DNA of 6,829 nucleotides from Thermaceae bacterium (GTDB lineage Bacteria > Deinococcota > Deinococci > Deinococcales > Marinithermaceae). Of this stretch, positions 1-6,509 are shown one piece after another; the first letter of the stretch is position 1; each line of letters opens with the position of its first letter. The position numbers were made by a program, and so were the translations under genes. Location of the stretch: assembly GCA_015490435.1 (NCBI GenBank), contig WFXV01000134.1, forward strand, positions 1 through 6,829. Direction: 5' to 3'. A model generated the notes under the pieces. It ran no database searches. It was given only the letters and a program-made list of their open reading frames with translations, and had not been told where the DNA came from.

Positions 1-1
1 G

Positions 2-241
2 GAAGAGGAGGCCGAGAAGGCGCCGCCTCCTACCGAGCCCCCGCCGGCGCCGGCCGAGGCCCCGGCGCCCCGGAAGGCGAGCCCCCTGCGCCTACCCCTG
101 AAGCTCCTCGCCCTGCTCACCTGGGGCTTCACCGGGGCCGCCCTCTACCTGCACCCCGAGCTCGACCCCCTCTGGATGGGCGGGCTCGTGCTCGGGGGGC
201 TTGGGCTTGGGCTCGCGGAATGGCGGGTCGCCGACCTCTAG
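2..241 (+). CDS. C-terminal part of an unrecognised membrane protein (5' end outside window)
   Basis: An open frame enters from the left edge and gives 79 residues before a TAG stop. I do not recognise the family. The visible part has an acidic, Pro/Ala-rich stretch (about residues 1-27) that looks like a flexible, disordered linker. Two hydrophobic segments follow (about 31-50 and 58-72), separated by a short HPELDP turn, so the protein most likely ends in a helical membrane hairpin with a short charged tail (EWRVADL). The third codon positions are strongly G/C, as in the neighbouring genes, which supports real coding. Its last 22 bp overlap the start of comEA, so the two genes are probably co-transcribed and translationally coupled. 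That context hints at, but does not prove, a link to the cell envelope or DNA uptake. Confidence 0.72.
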   Translation, partial: EEEAEKAPPPTEPPPAPAEAPAPRKASPLRLPLKLLALLTWGFTGAALYLHPELDPLWMGGLVLGGLGLGLAEWRVADL

Positions 242-543
242 GCGAAAACCACTTCTTTTTTCTCCTCCTTGCCGCCATTTTCCTCGCCGGGGCGGTCGCG
301 CTTTGGCCCCGGCTTTCGGTTCGTTTCGCCCCCGCCCGGATCGAGGTTTCGCCCTACCGGGAGGCCCGCGTCTCCCTGAACCGGGCGAGCCTGGCCGAGC
401 TCGAGGCCCTCCCCGGGGTGGGGCCGGCGCTCGCCCGGAGGATCGTCGCTCACCGGCCCTACCTCCGGGTCGAGGACCTCCTCCGGGTGCCGGGGATCGG
501 CCCTAAGACGCTCGAGCGCCTCCGCCCCTACGTGGCCCCATGA
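220..543 (+). CDS. comEA: ComEA-type competence DNA-binding protein with helix-hairpin-helix domain
   Basis: This 107-residue protein is a small ComEA-family DNA receptor, which binds incoming double-stranded DNA at the outer face of the inner membrane and hands it to ComEC. It has a short charged N-terminus, one hydrophobic segment (about residues 12-29) that serves as membrane anchor or uncleaved signal, and a short linker. The C-terminal half holds two helix-hairpin-helix motifs, LPGVGPALA (64-72) and VPGIGPKTL (90-98), preceded by the family-typical SLNRAS and AELEALPGVG pattern. It lacks the longer spacer domain seen in Bacillus ComEA and resembles the compact version of many other bacteria. 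The ATG at 220 is chosen because it leaves the whole anchor intact. No good ribosome site precedes it, consistent with coupling to the upstream gene, which it overlaps by 22 bp. It overlaps comEC by 4 bp (ATGA). Confidence 0.93.
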   Translation: MAGRRPLGENHFFFLLLAAIFLAGAVALWPRLSVRFAPARIEVSPYREARVSLNRASLAELEALPGVGPALARRIVAHRPYLRVEDLLRVPGIGPKTLERLRPYVAP

Positions 544-2585
544 CCCCGGTCTACGCCCTCGCCCTGGGGGCGCTCGCCGGCGCCCTGGCGGGGGTGCCCT
601 GGGGATTTTTGCTGCTCCCCGCGGCGTGGCTCCTACCCCCGAACGCGCGGCGGGCGGGGATGCTTGGGCTTTTGCTCGTGCTTTTCTCGATCCTCTTGCA
701 CCCGGACCCCTGGAAGGGGCGCGTCGGCGAGCGGCTTTTGCTCGAGGGCCCCCTGGTCCGGGGCGTCCTCTACGCCCGGGAGGGGGCGATCTACCCCCGG
801 CTCTTTCCCCGCCCGGAGGACGGGTGGATTCGGGTCGAGGGGCGGGTGGCCCGGCCCGCGCGGCCCCGGAACCCGGGCGGGTTCGACCTCGCCGGCTGGC
901 TCCGGGGAAAGGGGATCACCGCCGTGCTCGCCGACGCCCGGCTCCTCGCCTGGCGCCCGAGCGAGGGGCCCCGCGCCCAGGCCGCGGCCCGCCTCGCCGC
1001 CGGGCTCTCGCCCCCGGTCGCCGGGCTCGCCCGGGCGCTGGTGCTCGGGGAGCGGGCGGCGCTGGCCGAGGCCGAGGCCTTCCGCCGCGCCGGGCTCGGC
1101 CACCTGCTCGCGCTCTCCGGCCTCCACGTCGGCTTCCTGCTCGGGTTCCTGCTGATCTTGCTCGCCCCCTTGGGCCGGGCCCGCTACCCCATGGCGCTCC
1201 TGGTGCTCGCCGGTTACCTCGCCCTCGCCGGCCCGAGCCCCAGCCTGGTGCGGGCGGCGCTGATGGCGGGGGCGGTGTTGCTCGCGCTCTTTTGGGGACG
1301 GGGGCAGCCGGGGCTCCTCGCCGCCTTGGTGCTCGCGCTCGCGATCCAGCTGGTGCTCGCCCCCTGGGCGCTTTACGATCTCGGCTTTCGGCTTTCCTAC
1401 CTGGCGGTGGCCGGGCTCGGGCTCTTCCTACCGCCCCTTTACCGCGGCATCCAGCCGCTCGCGGCGGGGGTTCGCTGGGTCCTGGGCGGACTCTTCGCCA
1501 CCCTGGCGGCGCAGGCCGCGGTCCTCCCCCTGGTGCTCGACGCCTTCGGGCGGGTGTCGCTCTTGAGCCCGCTTGCGAACCTCCTCGCGCTGCCGCTCGC
1601 GGCGGTCTTCGTGCCGCTTGGGTTCTTGAAGCTCTTGGGCCTCGGGTTCCTGGCCCCTGGGCTCGAGCTCACCGGCCGCGCGCTCCTTTGGGTGGCGGAC
1701 GCCTTCGCCGGCGCCCCCGCGCTCACCTGGGGGGCGATCGCCCCGAGCGGCTTTGGGCTTTACTACCTCGCGCTTCTCGCCATCCTGCTCGCGCTTTGGG
1801 GCAGGCTCTCCGCGCCCCGGGCGGCGGCCCTCGTCCTCGCCGCGGCGCTCGCCGCCCTCTTGCCCCGGGCCCTGCCGGTGCTCGAGGTCTGGCAGCTCGA
1901 CGTCGGCGAGGGACACGCCACCCTGATCCGGGCCCCCGGCGGGGTCGAGGCGCTCGTCGACGCCGGGCCCGACTGGGCGGCGGGCCGGGTCCTGCGGGCA
2001 CTCCGTGCGCTCGGGGTGGACGACCTCGACCTCCTCGTCCTCACCCACCCCGACCGCGACCACGCCGGGGCCGCCCCCCGCATTCTCCGGGAACACCCGG
2101 TGGGGGCGGTGCTCACGAGCCCCCACTACCCCGAGGACGACCCCGCGCTCACCCTTGCCCGGCTCATGGGCGTGCCCCACCTCGTCGCCGCCTACGGCGA
2201 CCGGGTGCGGCTCGGCTCCCTCACCCTCGAGGTCTGGCACCCGAGGGCCCAAACCCCACCCGGGGACAACGCCCGGAGCCTGGTGGTGCGGGCGCTTTGG
2301 CGGGGGCGGGCGGTGCTCGTCCTCGGCGACCTGCCCCGGCGCTTCGAGGACGGCCTCCCAGCCCTTCCTGCCGACGTCCTGGTGGCGAGCCACCACGGGG
2401 CGGAGAACGGGACCGGGCAGGCCGTGCTCGAAAAGGCCCGGCCCAAGGTGGTGCTCATCGGGGTGGGGAAGAACCCCTTCGGCCACCCGGGCCCAAAGAC
2501 CCTCGTGCGGATCCGGGCCCAGGGCGCCCGGGTGCACCGCACCGACCTCGAGGGGGCGATCCGGGTTCGGCTCGGGCCCTACTGA
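540..2585 (+). CDS. comEC: ComEC/Rec2-family DNA-internalisation channel
   Basis: This 681-residue polytopic inner-membrane protein carries single-stranded DNA into the cytoplasm during natural transformation. The order of parts is typical of full-length ComEC: N-terminal membrane helices, a soluble OB-like region (about 60-140), then the Competence domain with its hallmark ALSGLHVG (about 190-197) followed by many hydrophobic helices to about residue 450. A C-terminal metallo-beta-lactamase-like domain runs from about 452 (QLDVGEGHATLI) to the end. In that domain the metal-type motif is H503-P-D505-R-D507-H508, followed by G-D597, H618-H619-G620 and H649 in GHPGP. These residues are intact, so a nuclease-type active site is plausible. 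The common HHGS is HHGA here. The ATG overlaps the comEA stop (ATGA) and has no clear Shine-Dalgarno, suggesting re-initiation after comEA. Its 3' end overlaps that of parB by 7 bp, head-on. Confidence 0.96.
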   Translation: MTPVYALALGALAGALAGVPWGFLLLPAAWLLPPNARRAGMLGLLLVLFSILLHPDPWKGRVGERLLLEGPLVRGVLYAREGAIYPRLFPRPEDGWIRVEGRVARPARPRNPGGFDLAGWLRGKGITAVLADARLLAWRPSEGPRAQAAARLAAGLSPPVAGLARALVLGERAALAEAEAFRRAGLGHLLALSGLHVGFLLGFLLILLAPLGRARYPMALLVLAGYLALAGPSPSLVRAALMAGAVLLALFWGRGQPGLLAALVLALAIQLVLAPWALYDLGFRLSYLAVAGLGLFLPPLYRGIQPLAAGVRWVLGGLFATLAAQAAVLPLVLDAFGRVSLLSPLANLLALPLAAVFVPLGFLKLLGLGFLAPGLELTGRALLWVADAFAGAPALTWGAIAPSGFGLYYLALLAILLALWGRLSAPRAAALVLAAALAALLPRALPVLEVWQLDVGEGHATLIRAPGGVEALVDAGPDWAAGRVLRALRALGVDDLDLLVLTHPDRDHAGAAPRILREHPVGAVLTSPHYPEDDPALTLARLMGVPHLVAAYGDRVRLGSLTLEVWHPRAQTPPGDNARSLVVRALWRGRAVLVLGDLPRRFEDGLPALPADVLVASHHGAENGTGQAVLEKARPKVVLIGVGKNPFGHPGPKTLVRIRAQGARVHRTDLEGAIRVRLGPY

Positions 2586-3397
2586 TTCTCGGCGCCGAGG
2601 AGCTCGAGAATCCCCTTGAGCTCCTCCTCACTCGAGTAGAAGAGCTCGACCCGGCCCCGCCGGCGGCCGGTGATCCGCACCCGGATCCCGAGCCGCTCCT
2701 CCAGGGCCCGGACCAGCTCAGGGTGGGGTTCGGGCCGCCGGGGGGCGGCCTTCAGCCGGTCCTTCAGCTTCTCGGCCTGGCGCACCGAGAGGCCCTTTTC
2801 CAGGATCTCCCGGAGCCCCCAAAGCCGCCGGTCCTCGGGGAGCATGAGGAGGGCCCGGGCGTGCCCGGCGGTGATCCGCCCCTCGTCGAGGGCGACGAGC
2901 GCCTCCTCGGGGAGCTGCAGGAGCCTGAGGGCGTTGGTCACCGCGCTCCGGCTCTTGCCCACCCTTCGGGCGATCTCCTCGTGGGATAGGCCCATCTCGG
3001 CAAGGCGCGCGTACCCCCGGGCCTCCTCCACCGGGGAGAGGTCCTCCCGCTGGAGGTTTTCCACCAGGGCGAGCTCGAGGGCGGCCCGGTCGTCGAGCTC
3101 GCGGACGATCGCCGGCACCTCGGAGAGCCCCGCCCGCTGGGCCGCCCGGAAACGCCGTTCGCCGGCGACCAGCTCGTAGCCGTCCCCCTTGGGACGGACG
3201 ACCACCGGCTGCAAGAGCCCCTTTTCTCGGATCGAGGCGGCGAGCTCCTCGAGCGCCGCCTCGTCGAAGCGGCCCCGCGGCTGCACCGACCCCGCCTCGA
3301 TCAGGGCGAGGGGCAGCCGCACCAGCCGCTCGCCGCCCTCGGGGGTGGGGAGAAGGGCGTCGAGCCCCCGCCCCAACCCGCTACGCCGTCTCGACAC
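2579..3397 (-). CDS. parB: Chromosome-partitioning protein ParB (Spo0J), parS-binding CTPase clamp
   Basis: This 272-residue ParB/Spo0J binds parS, loads as a CTP-dependent sliding clamp around origin-proximal DNA, and stimulates ParA to segregate the origin. The N-terminus has the ParA-interacting GLGRGLDALL (7-16). The CTP-binding domain includes GERRFRA (79-85) and ENLQRED (113-119), both typical and intact. A helix-turn-helix follows (about 136-160, LSHEEIARRVGKSRSAVTN). A charged linker rich in Arg, Lys and Pro (about 206-228) leads to the C-terminal dimerisation domain. The start is GTG, supported by a strong ribosome site 9 nt upstream and by the conserved N-terminus beginning at once. 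It overlaps parA by 17 bp and ends in a 7-bp tail-to-tail overlap with comEC. The two parS sites within the same operon are its predicted targets. Confidence 0.97.
   Translation of the reverse strand: MSRRRSGLGRGLDALLPTPEGGERLVRLPLALIEAGSVQPRGRFDEAALEELAASIREKGLLQPVVVRPKGDGYELVAGERRFRAAQRAGLSEVPAIVRELDDRAALELALVENLQREDLSPVEEARGYARLAEMGLSHEEIARRVGKSRSAVTNALRLLQLPEEALVALDEGRITAGHARALLMLPEDRRLWGLREILEKGLSVRQAEKLKDRLKAAPRRPEPHPELVRALEERLGIRVRITGRRRGRVELFYSSEEELKGILELLGAENQ
2584..2612. repeat. Inverted repeat at the convergent comEC/parB junction
   Basis: Arms GATTCTC (2584-2590) and GAGAATC (2606-2612) are perfectly complementary, separated by 15 nt. Nested in it is the 12-bp palindrome CTCGGCGCCGAG (2588-2599). 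It lies directly after the comEC stop and inside the last codons of parB, where a terminator acting on comEC transcripts would be useful. No T-run follows on the + strand, so an intrinsic terminator is only a weak possibility and the repeat could be chance in GC-rich coding DNA. Confidence 0.3.
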
Positions 3398-4124
3398 GTC
3401 GAATCACCTCCCTGGCGAAGGCGTGGTAAGCCCAGGACGCCGGGCTGCCGGGGGCGTAGTGCACCACCGGGAGCCCGAAGCTCGGGGCCTCGGCCAGACG
3501 CACGCTTCGCGGAATCACCGACTCGAAGACCTTCTCGCCGAAATGCTTCTTGACCTCCTCCACCACCTGGCGGGCGAGCACGGTACGGCGGTCGTACATG
3601 GTGAGGAGGATGCCGAGGAGGCGGAGTTTCGGGTTCTGTCTTAGTCGTACCTCTTCCAGCGTCCGAAGGAGCTGGGCGAGCCCCTCGAGGGCGTAGTACT
3701 CGGTCTGGAGCGGCACCACCACCCCGCCGGCGGCGAAAAGGGCGAGCAGCGAGAGCGGCCCCACACTCGGGGGCGTGTCCAGAATCACGTAGTCGTAGCC
3801 CTCGCCCAGGGCGGAGAGCCGACGGGCGACGGCGGGGTCGGGGGGCGCCGCCACCAGCGCGAGCAGCCGCTCGCCGGCGGGCGCGAGGTCAAACCCGAGG
3901 TCCTTGAGGGGAAGCCGCACCTCGCCGAAGGCGGCGTCCCCGAGGAGGTAGTCGCCGAGGTCGGGCTCGCCGGGCACCGCCCCGAGCCCCGAGGTCGCGT
4001 TCGCCTGGGGGTCGAGGTCGGCGAGCAGCACCCTCCGTCCCTTCTCCGCCAGGCTGGCGGCGAGGTTGATCGCGGTGGTGGTCTTGCCCACCCCGCCCTT
4101 CTGGTTGGCGATGGCCAGGATCAC
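3381..4124 (-). CDS. parA: Chromosome-partitioning ATPase ParA (Soj)
   Basis: This 247-residue ParA/Soj-type ATPase dimerises on ATP, binds nucleoid DNA non-specifically and is released by ParB. In many bacteria Soj also modulates DnaA. The deviant Walker A motif KGGVGKTT (9-16) carries both lysines (K9 and K14). Further motifs are LADLDPQANAT (35-44), the Walker B-like VILDTPPS (113-120), and the family motif RSVRLAEAPSFGLPV (206-220). The protein begins almost directly with the first beta strand (MILAIANQKGG), as in short chromosomal Soj proteins, without the DNA-binding N-terminal extension of plasmid P1-type ParA. The start is GTG, overlapping the rsmG stop by 4 bp (GTGA), which indicates coupled translation. 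Position next to parB, two parS sites and dnaA argues for the chromosomal segregation role over a MinD or plasmid role. A run of A-ending codons occurs near residues 159-162. Confidence 0.97.
   Translation of the reverse strand: MILAIANQKGGVGKTTTAINLAASLAEKGRRVLLADLDPQANATSGLGAVPGEPDLGDYLLGDAAFGEVRLPLKDLGFDLAPAGERLLALVAAPPDPAVARRLSALGEGYDYVILDTPPSVGPLSLLALFAAGGVVVPLQTEYYALEGLAQLLRTLEEVRLRQNPKLRLLGILLTMYDRRTVLARQVVEEVKKHFGEKVFESVIPRSVRLAEAPSFGLPVVHYAPGSPASWAYHAFAREVIRRVETA
3403..3413 (-). promoter_or_regulatory. Strong Shine-Dalgarno for parB inside the parA 3' end
   Basis: Read on the minus strand, this is AGGGAGGTGAT, a long match to the anti-Shine-Dalgarno. GGAGG lies 9 nt before the GTG at 3397. 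It is the clearest ribosome site in the operon. It fixes the parB start and suggests that ParB is translated independently of, or more strongly than, its upstream neighbours, although its codons overlap parA. Confidence 0.7.
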
Positions 4125-4654
4125 CGCTTCCCCACCTCGACCGCCACCAGCGTACCCCCCTCGCCGAGCGGTTTCACGTGAAACACCCGTCCCCCAAGCG
4201 CGGCCACTTCTTCCTCCCAGCCCGGGCCCTTGACCGAGAGCAGGACCTGGGGCTCGAGGTGGGCGGTGAGGCGGTAGACCTCGGGAAAGGGGGCCACCGC
4301 CTGGGCGGTGATATAGGGAAAGCGCCCCGCGAGGTCGCGCACGTCGCCGGCGAAGACCCGGGCGCTCGCGAGCCCGAGCCGGGCCCGAGCCAGGTCCAAA
4401 AACGCCGCCCGCTTCTTCCGCCGCTCTGCCAGGGTGAGCTCGAGGTCGGGCCGGAGGATCGCGAGGGGGATCCCCGGCCAGCCCGCCCCGGAGCCGAGGT
4501 CGAGGACCCGCGCCCCCTGGGGGAGGACCTCGGCGTAGGCCCGGGCGGCCTCGAGGAGGCGGGCGGGGTCTTCCAGGACCCGCCCGGAGGAGAGGTCGGC
4601 GACCGCGCCGTAGCGGCGAAGGAGCTCGAGGTAGCGGGCGATCCTTTCCTCCAC
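4121..4654 (-). CDS. rsmG: Short RsmG-like 16S rRNA (guanine-N7) methyltransferase
   Basis: This 177-residue protein has an RsmG (GidB) Rossmann fold. RsmG uses S-adenosylmethionine to methylate G527 (E. coli numbering) of 16S rRNA. The binding loop VLDLGSGAGWPGIPLAILRPD (50-70) is clear. ERRKKRAAFL (77-86) and LLSVKGPGWEEEV (138-150) match the family. It is short: most RsmG proteins are about 200-250 residues. The N-terminal NLT and HxxDS motifs appear as ADLSS (19-23) and EAARAYAEV (35-43), and the family Arg-Ala before AVAP reads QA (118-119). The start cannot be moved upstream: between the GTG at 4654 and an in-frame TGA (4682-4684) there is no start codon. Gene order after mnmG with a 1-nt gap supports the assignment. 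It overlaps parA by 4 bp and contains a parS site encoding FHVKP. Function may be altered; identity by fold and synteny is firm. Confidence 0.88.
   Translation of the reverse strand: MEERIARYLELLRRYGAVADLSSGRVLEDPARLLEAARAYAEVLPQGARVLDLGSGAGWPGIPLAILRPDLELTLAERRKKRAAFLDLARARLGLASARVFAGDVRDLAGRFPYITAQAVAPFPEVYRLTAHLEPQVLLSVKGPGWEEEVAALGGRVFHVKPLGEGGTLVAVEVGKR
4170..4185. promoter_or_regulatory. parS centromere site within rsmG
   Basis: The sequence is GGTTTCACGTGAAACA, with the perfect 14-bp palindrome GTTTCACGTGAAAC at 4171-4184. It matches the widely conserved bacterial consensus TGTTTCACGTGAAACA at all but the first base (15 of 16). It should load ParB clamps. It is embedded in the rsmG 3' end, where on the minus strand it encodes residues around FHVKP (158-162), about 45 bp before the parA start. 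Confidence 0.95.
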
Positions 4655-4655
4655 C

Positions 4656-6479
4656 CTATCCCGCCTTCCGCCCGATCCGGGTCAGGTAGACGAGGAGCGC
4701 GGTGACGTCGGAGTCGCGCACGCCGGGAAGCCGCGCCGCCTCGGCGAGCGTCTTGGGCCGCGCCTTGGCGAGCCGCTCGGCGGCTTCCCTGGAGAGCGAG
4801 GGGACGCGGGAGAAATCCACCCCCCCAGGGATCGGGTGCCCGGCGAGCTCTTCGAGCCGCTTCCGGAGCTTCTCCTGCCGCTCGATGTAGCCGGCGTACT
4901 TGGCCCGGATCTCGACTTGGCGCATCTCCTCGGGGCTAAGCGGCTCTTCGGGCGGCCCCACCCGGCGCAAGACCTCCTGGTAGGTGGCCTCGGGCCGGCG
5001 GAGGTAGTGAAGGGCCGAAACCCCCTCCAGCTTGACCCGGGAAAGCCGCGCGAGCTCCCGCGCGATCCGCGCGTACTTCTCCTTAACGCGCAGGCCCTCC
5101 TCCTTTGGCAAAAGCCCCCATTCGACCCCAAGCGGCACCAGCCGCTCGTCGGCGTTGTCCCCGCGGACGAGGAGCCGGAGCTCGACCCGCGAGGTCATCA
5201 TCCGGTAGGGCTCGTCAACCCCCTTGCCCACCAGGTCGTCCACCATCACCCCGAGGTAGCTCGAGCTCCGGGGCAGGGTGACCTCTTCCTTCCCGGCGGC
5301 AAAGCGGGCCGCGTTCACCCCGGCGAGGAGGCCGAGCGCCGCCGCCTCCTCGTAGCCCGAGGTCCCGAGCACCTGCCCCGCGAGGAAGAGCCCGGGAAGC
5401 CTCCGGGAGGCGAGGCCCCAGGTGACCTCGGTGGGGTCCACCGCGTCGTACTCCACCGCGTAGGCGTAGCGCTGGATCTCGGCCCGGGCAAAGCCGGGCA
5501 GCGAGCGCACCATCCGCTCCTGCACCTCGGGCGGCAGGCTCGAGGAAAACCCCTGCAGGTAGACCTCACTGGTGTAGAGCCCGTCGGGCTCGACGAAGAG
5601 CAGGTGGCTCTCCTTGTCGGCGAAACGCACCACCTTGTCCTCGATCGAGGGGCAGTAGCGCGGCCCCACCCCCTCGATCTTGCCGGCGTAGAGCGGGGAG
5701 AAGCCGAGGTTGTCCCGGATCAGGCGGTGGGTCTCCCCGGTGGTCCGGGTCATCCAGGTGGGAAGGGCGGTGGCGTGGGGCCCGGGTTCGCCGGAGAAGG
5801 TGGCCGGGGGGTCGTCCGGGGGCACCTCGGCGAGGGCGTCGTAGTCGATCGTGTCCGCCCGGATCCGGGGCGGGGTCCCGGTCTTGAAGCGCATGAGCCG
5901 ATGGCCGATGCGGGAAAGCGCCGCCGAGAGCCAGCGGGCGGGGGGCTCCCCCTGGCGCCCGGCGGGGCGGGCGTTCAGCCCGTACCAGATCGTCCCCCTG
6001 AGGAAGGTCCCCGCCGCCAGCACCCCGGCCGGGACCCGGAGCACCCGGCCGTCGGCGGTCCGCACCCCGGCGAAGGCGCCCTTCTCGATCAGGAAGTCCA
6101 CCGCCTCGCCGCGCACCGGGGTCACGTTCGGGTGGGCGAAGAGCAGCTCCTGGACGGCGAGGGCGTAGAGGTCGCGGTCGGTCTGGACCCGCTCGCTCCA
6201 GACCGCGGGCCCCTTGGAGCGGTTCAGGACCCGGGTGTGGATCGCCGCCCGGTCGGCGGCCCGGCCGATCAGCCCGCCGAGGGCGGTGACCTCGTGGACG
6301 AGCTGGCTCTTGCCCGGCCCGCCCACCGCCGGGTTGCAGGGCATTGCCCCCACCCGGGCGGGGTCCAGGGTCAAAAGCGCCACCCGCGCCCCCATCCGGG
6401 CGGCGGCGTAGGCGGCCTCGACCCCGGCGTGGCCGCCCCCGATCACCACCACGTCGAACGTTTCACGTGAAACGTTCAT
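4656..6479 (-). CDS. mnmG: tRNA uridine-5-carboxymethylaminomethyl modification enzyme MnmG (GidA)
   Basis: MnmG is an FAD-dependent enzyme that, with MnmE, adds the carboxymethylaminomethyl group to C5 of wobble uridine 34 in certain tRNAs. From the ATG at 6479 it has 607 residues, near the usual size. Visible hallmarks are the FAD motif VVVIGGGHAG (10-19), MPCNPAVGGPGKSQL (46-60), GPRYCPSIEDK (272-282) with its cysteine at 276, and AGQVLGTSGYEEAA (367-380). The C-terminal helical region, with QVEIRAKYAGYIERQ and LPGVRDSDVTALL, is the family type thought to contact MnmE and tRNA. An in-frame ATG at 6491 would add MLVG. GGAGG (6498-6494) lies only 2 nt before that ATG and 14 nt before the chosen one, so neither spacing is ideal. 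The 6479 start is preferred because homologues begin just before the FAD strand. Codons 1-8 form a parS palindrome. mnmG is the first gene of the operon, 1 nt upstream of rsmG. mnmE is not in the window. Confidence 0.97.
   Translation of the reverse strand: MNVSRETFDVVVIGGGHAGVEAAYAAARMGARVALLTLDPARVGAMPCNPAVGGPGKSQLVHEVTALGGLIGRAADRAAIHTRVLNRSKGPAVWSERVQTDRDLYALAVQELLFAHPNVTPVRGEAVDFLIEKGAFAGVRTADGRVLRVPAGVLAAGTFLRGTIWYGLNARPAGRQGEPPARWLSAALSRIGHRLMRFKTGTPPRIRADTIDYDALAEVPPDDPPATFSGEPGPHATALPTWMTRTTGETHRLIRDNLGFSPLYAGKIEGVGPRYCPSIEDKVVRFADKESHLLFVEPDGLYTSEVYLQGFSSSLPPEVQERMVRSLPGFARAEIQRYAYAVEYDAVDPTEVTWGLASRRLPGLFLAGQVLGTSGYEEAAALGLLAGVNAARFAAGKEEVTLPRSSSYLGVMVDDLVGKGVDEPYRMMTSRVELRLLVRGDNADERLVPLGVEWGLLPKEEGLRVKEKYARIARELARLSRVKLEGVSALHYLRRPEATYQEVLRRVGPPEEPLSPEEMRQVEIRAKYAGYIERQEKLRKRLEELAGHPIPGGVDFSRVPSLSREAAERLAKARPKTLAEAARLPGVRDSDVTALLVYLTRIGRKAG
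6456..6477. promoter_or_regulatory. parS centromere site on the mnmG start codons (22-bp perfect palindrome)
   Basis: The core GTTTCACGTGAAAC lies at 6460-6473. The 16-mer at 6459-6474 is CGTTTCACGTGAAACG, with C/G instead of T/A at the outermost pair. Dyad symmetry extends to 22 bp (6456-6477), beyond the usual 16. On the minus strand it encodes NVSRETF, directly after the mnmG ATG. It lies about 62 bp from the dnaA start and is a predicted ParB nucleation site at the head of the operon encoding ParB. Confidence 0.96.
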
Positions 6480-6509
6480 CCCTACGAGCATAGCCTCCGC
6501 GCCCCGGCG

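Noticed and set aside
626..2989. Long + strand frame across comEC and parB
   Set aside because: Its translation is an Arg/Pro/Gly-rich out-of-frame shadow of comEC and the antisense of parB, with no plausible start signal or domain.
3056..3064. TTTTCCACC, resembling a DnaA box
   Set aside because: It is a single imperfect match inside parB codons with no neighbouring boxes; an origin would show a cluster.
3391..3402. TCGACACGTCGA at the parB start as a degenerate parS
   Set aside because: It shares only the CACGT centre with parS; the GTTTC and GAAAC arms are absent.
4309..4318. GTGATATAGG in rsmG as a promoter -10
   Set aside because: It lies within coding sequence, has no -35 partner, and is on the strand opposite to the operon.
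6236..6244. TGTGGATCG, resembling an inverted DnaA box
   Set aside because: It matches only 7 of 9 bases, is isolated, and lies in conserved mnmG coding sequence.
4836..6470. Long open frame on the + strand opposite mnmG
   Set aside because: It is the antisense shadow of a well-conserved gene in very GC-rich DNA, with Pro/Gly/His-rich low-complexity content and no family motifs.
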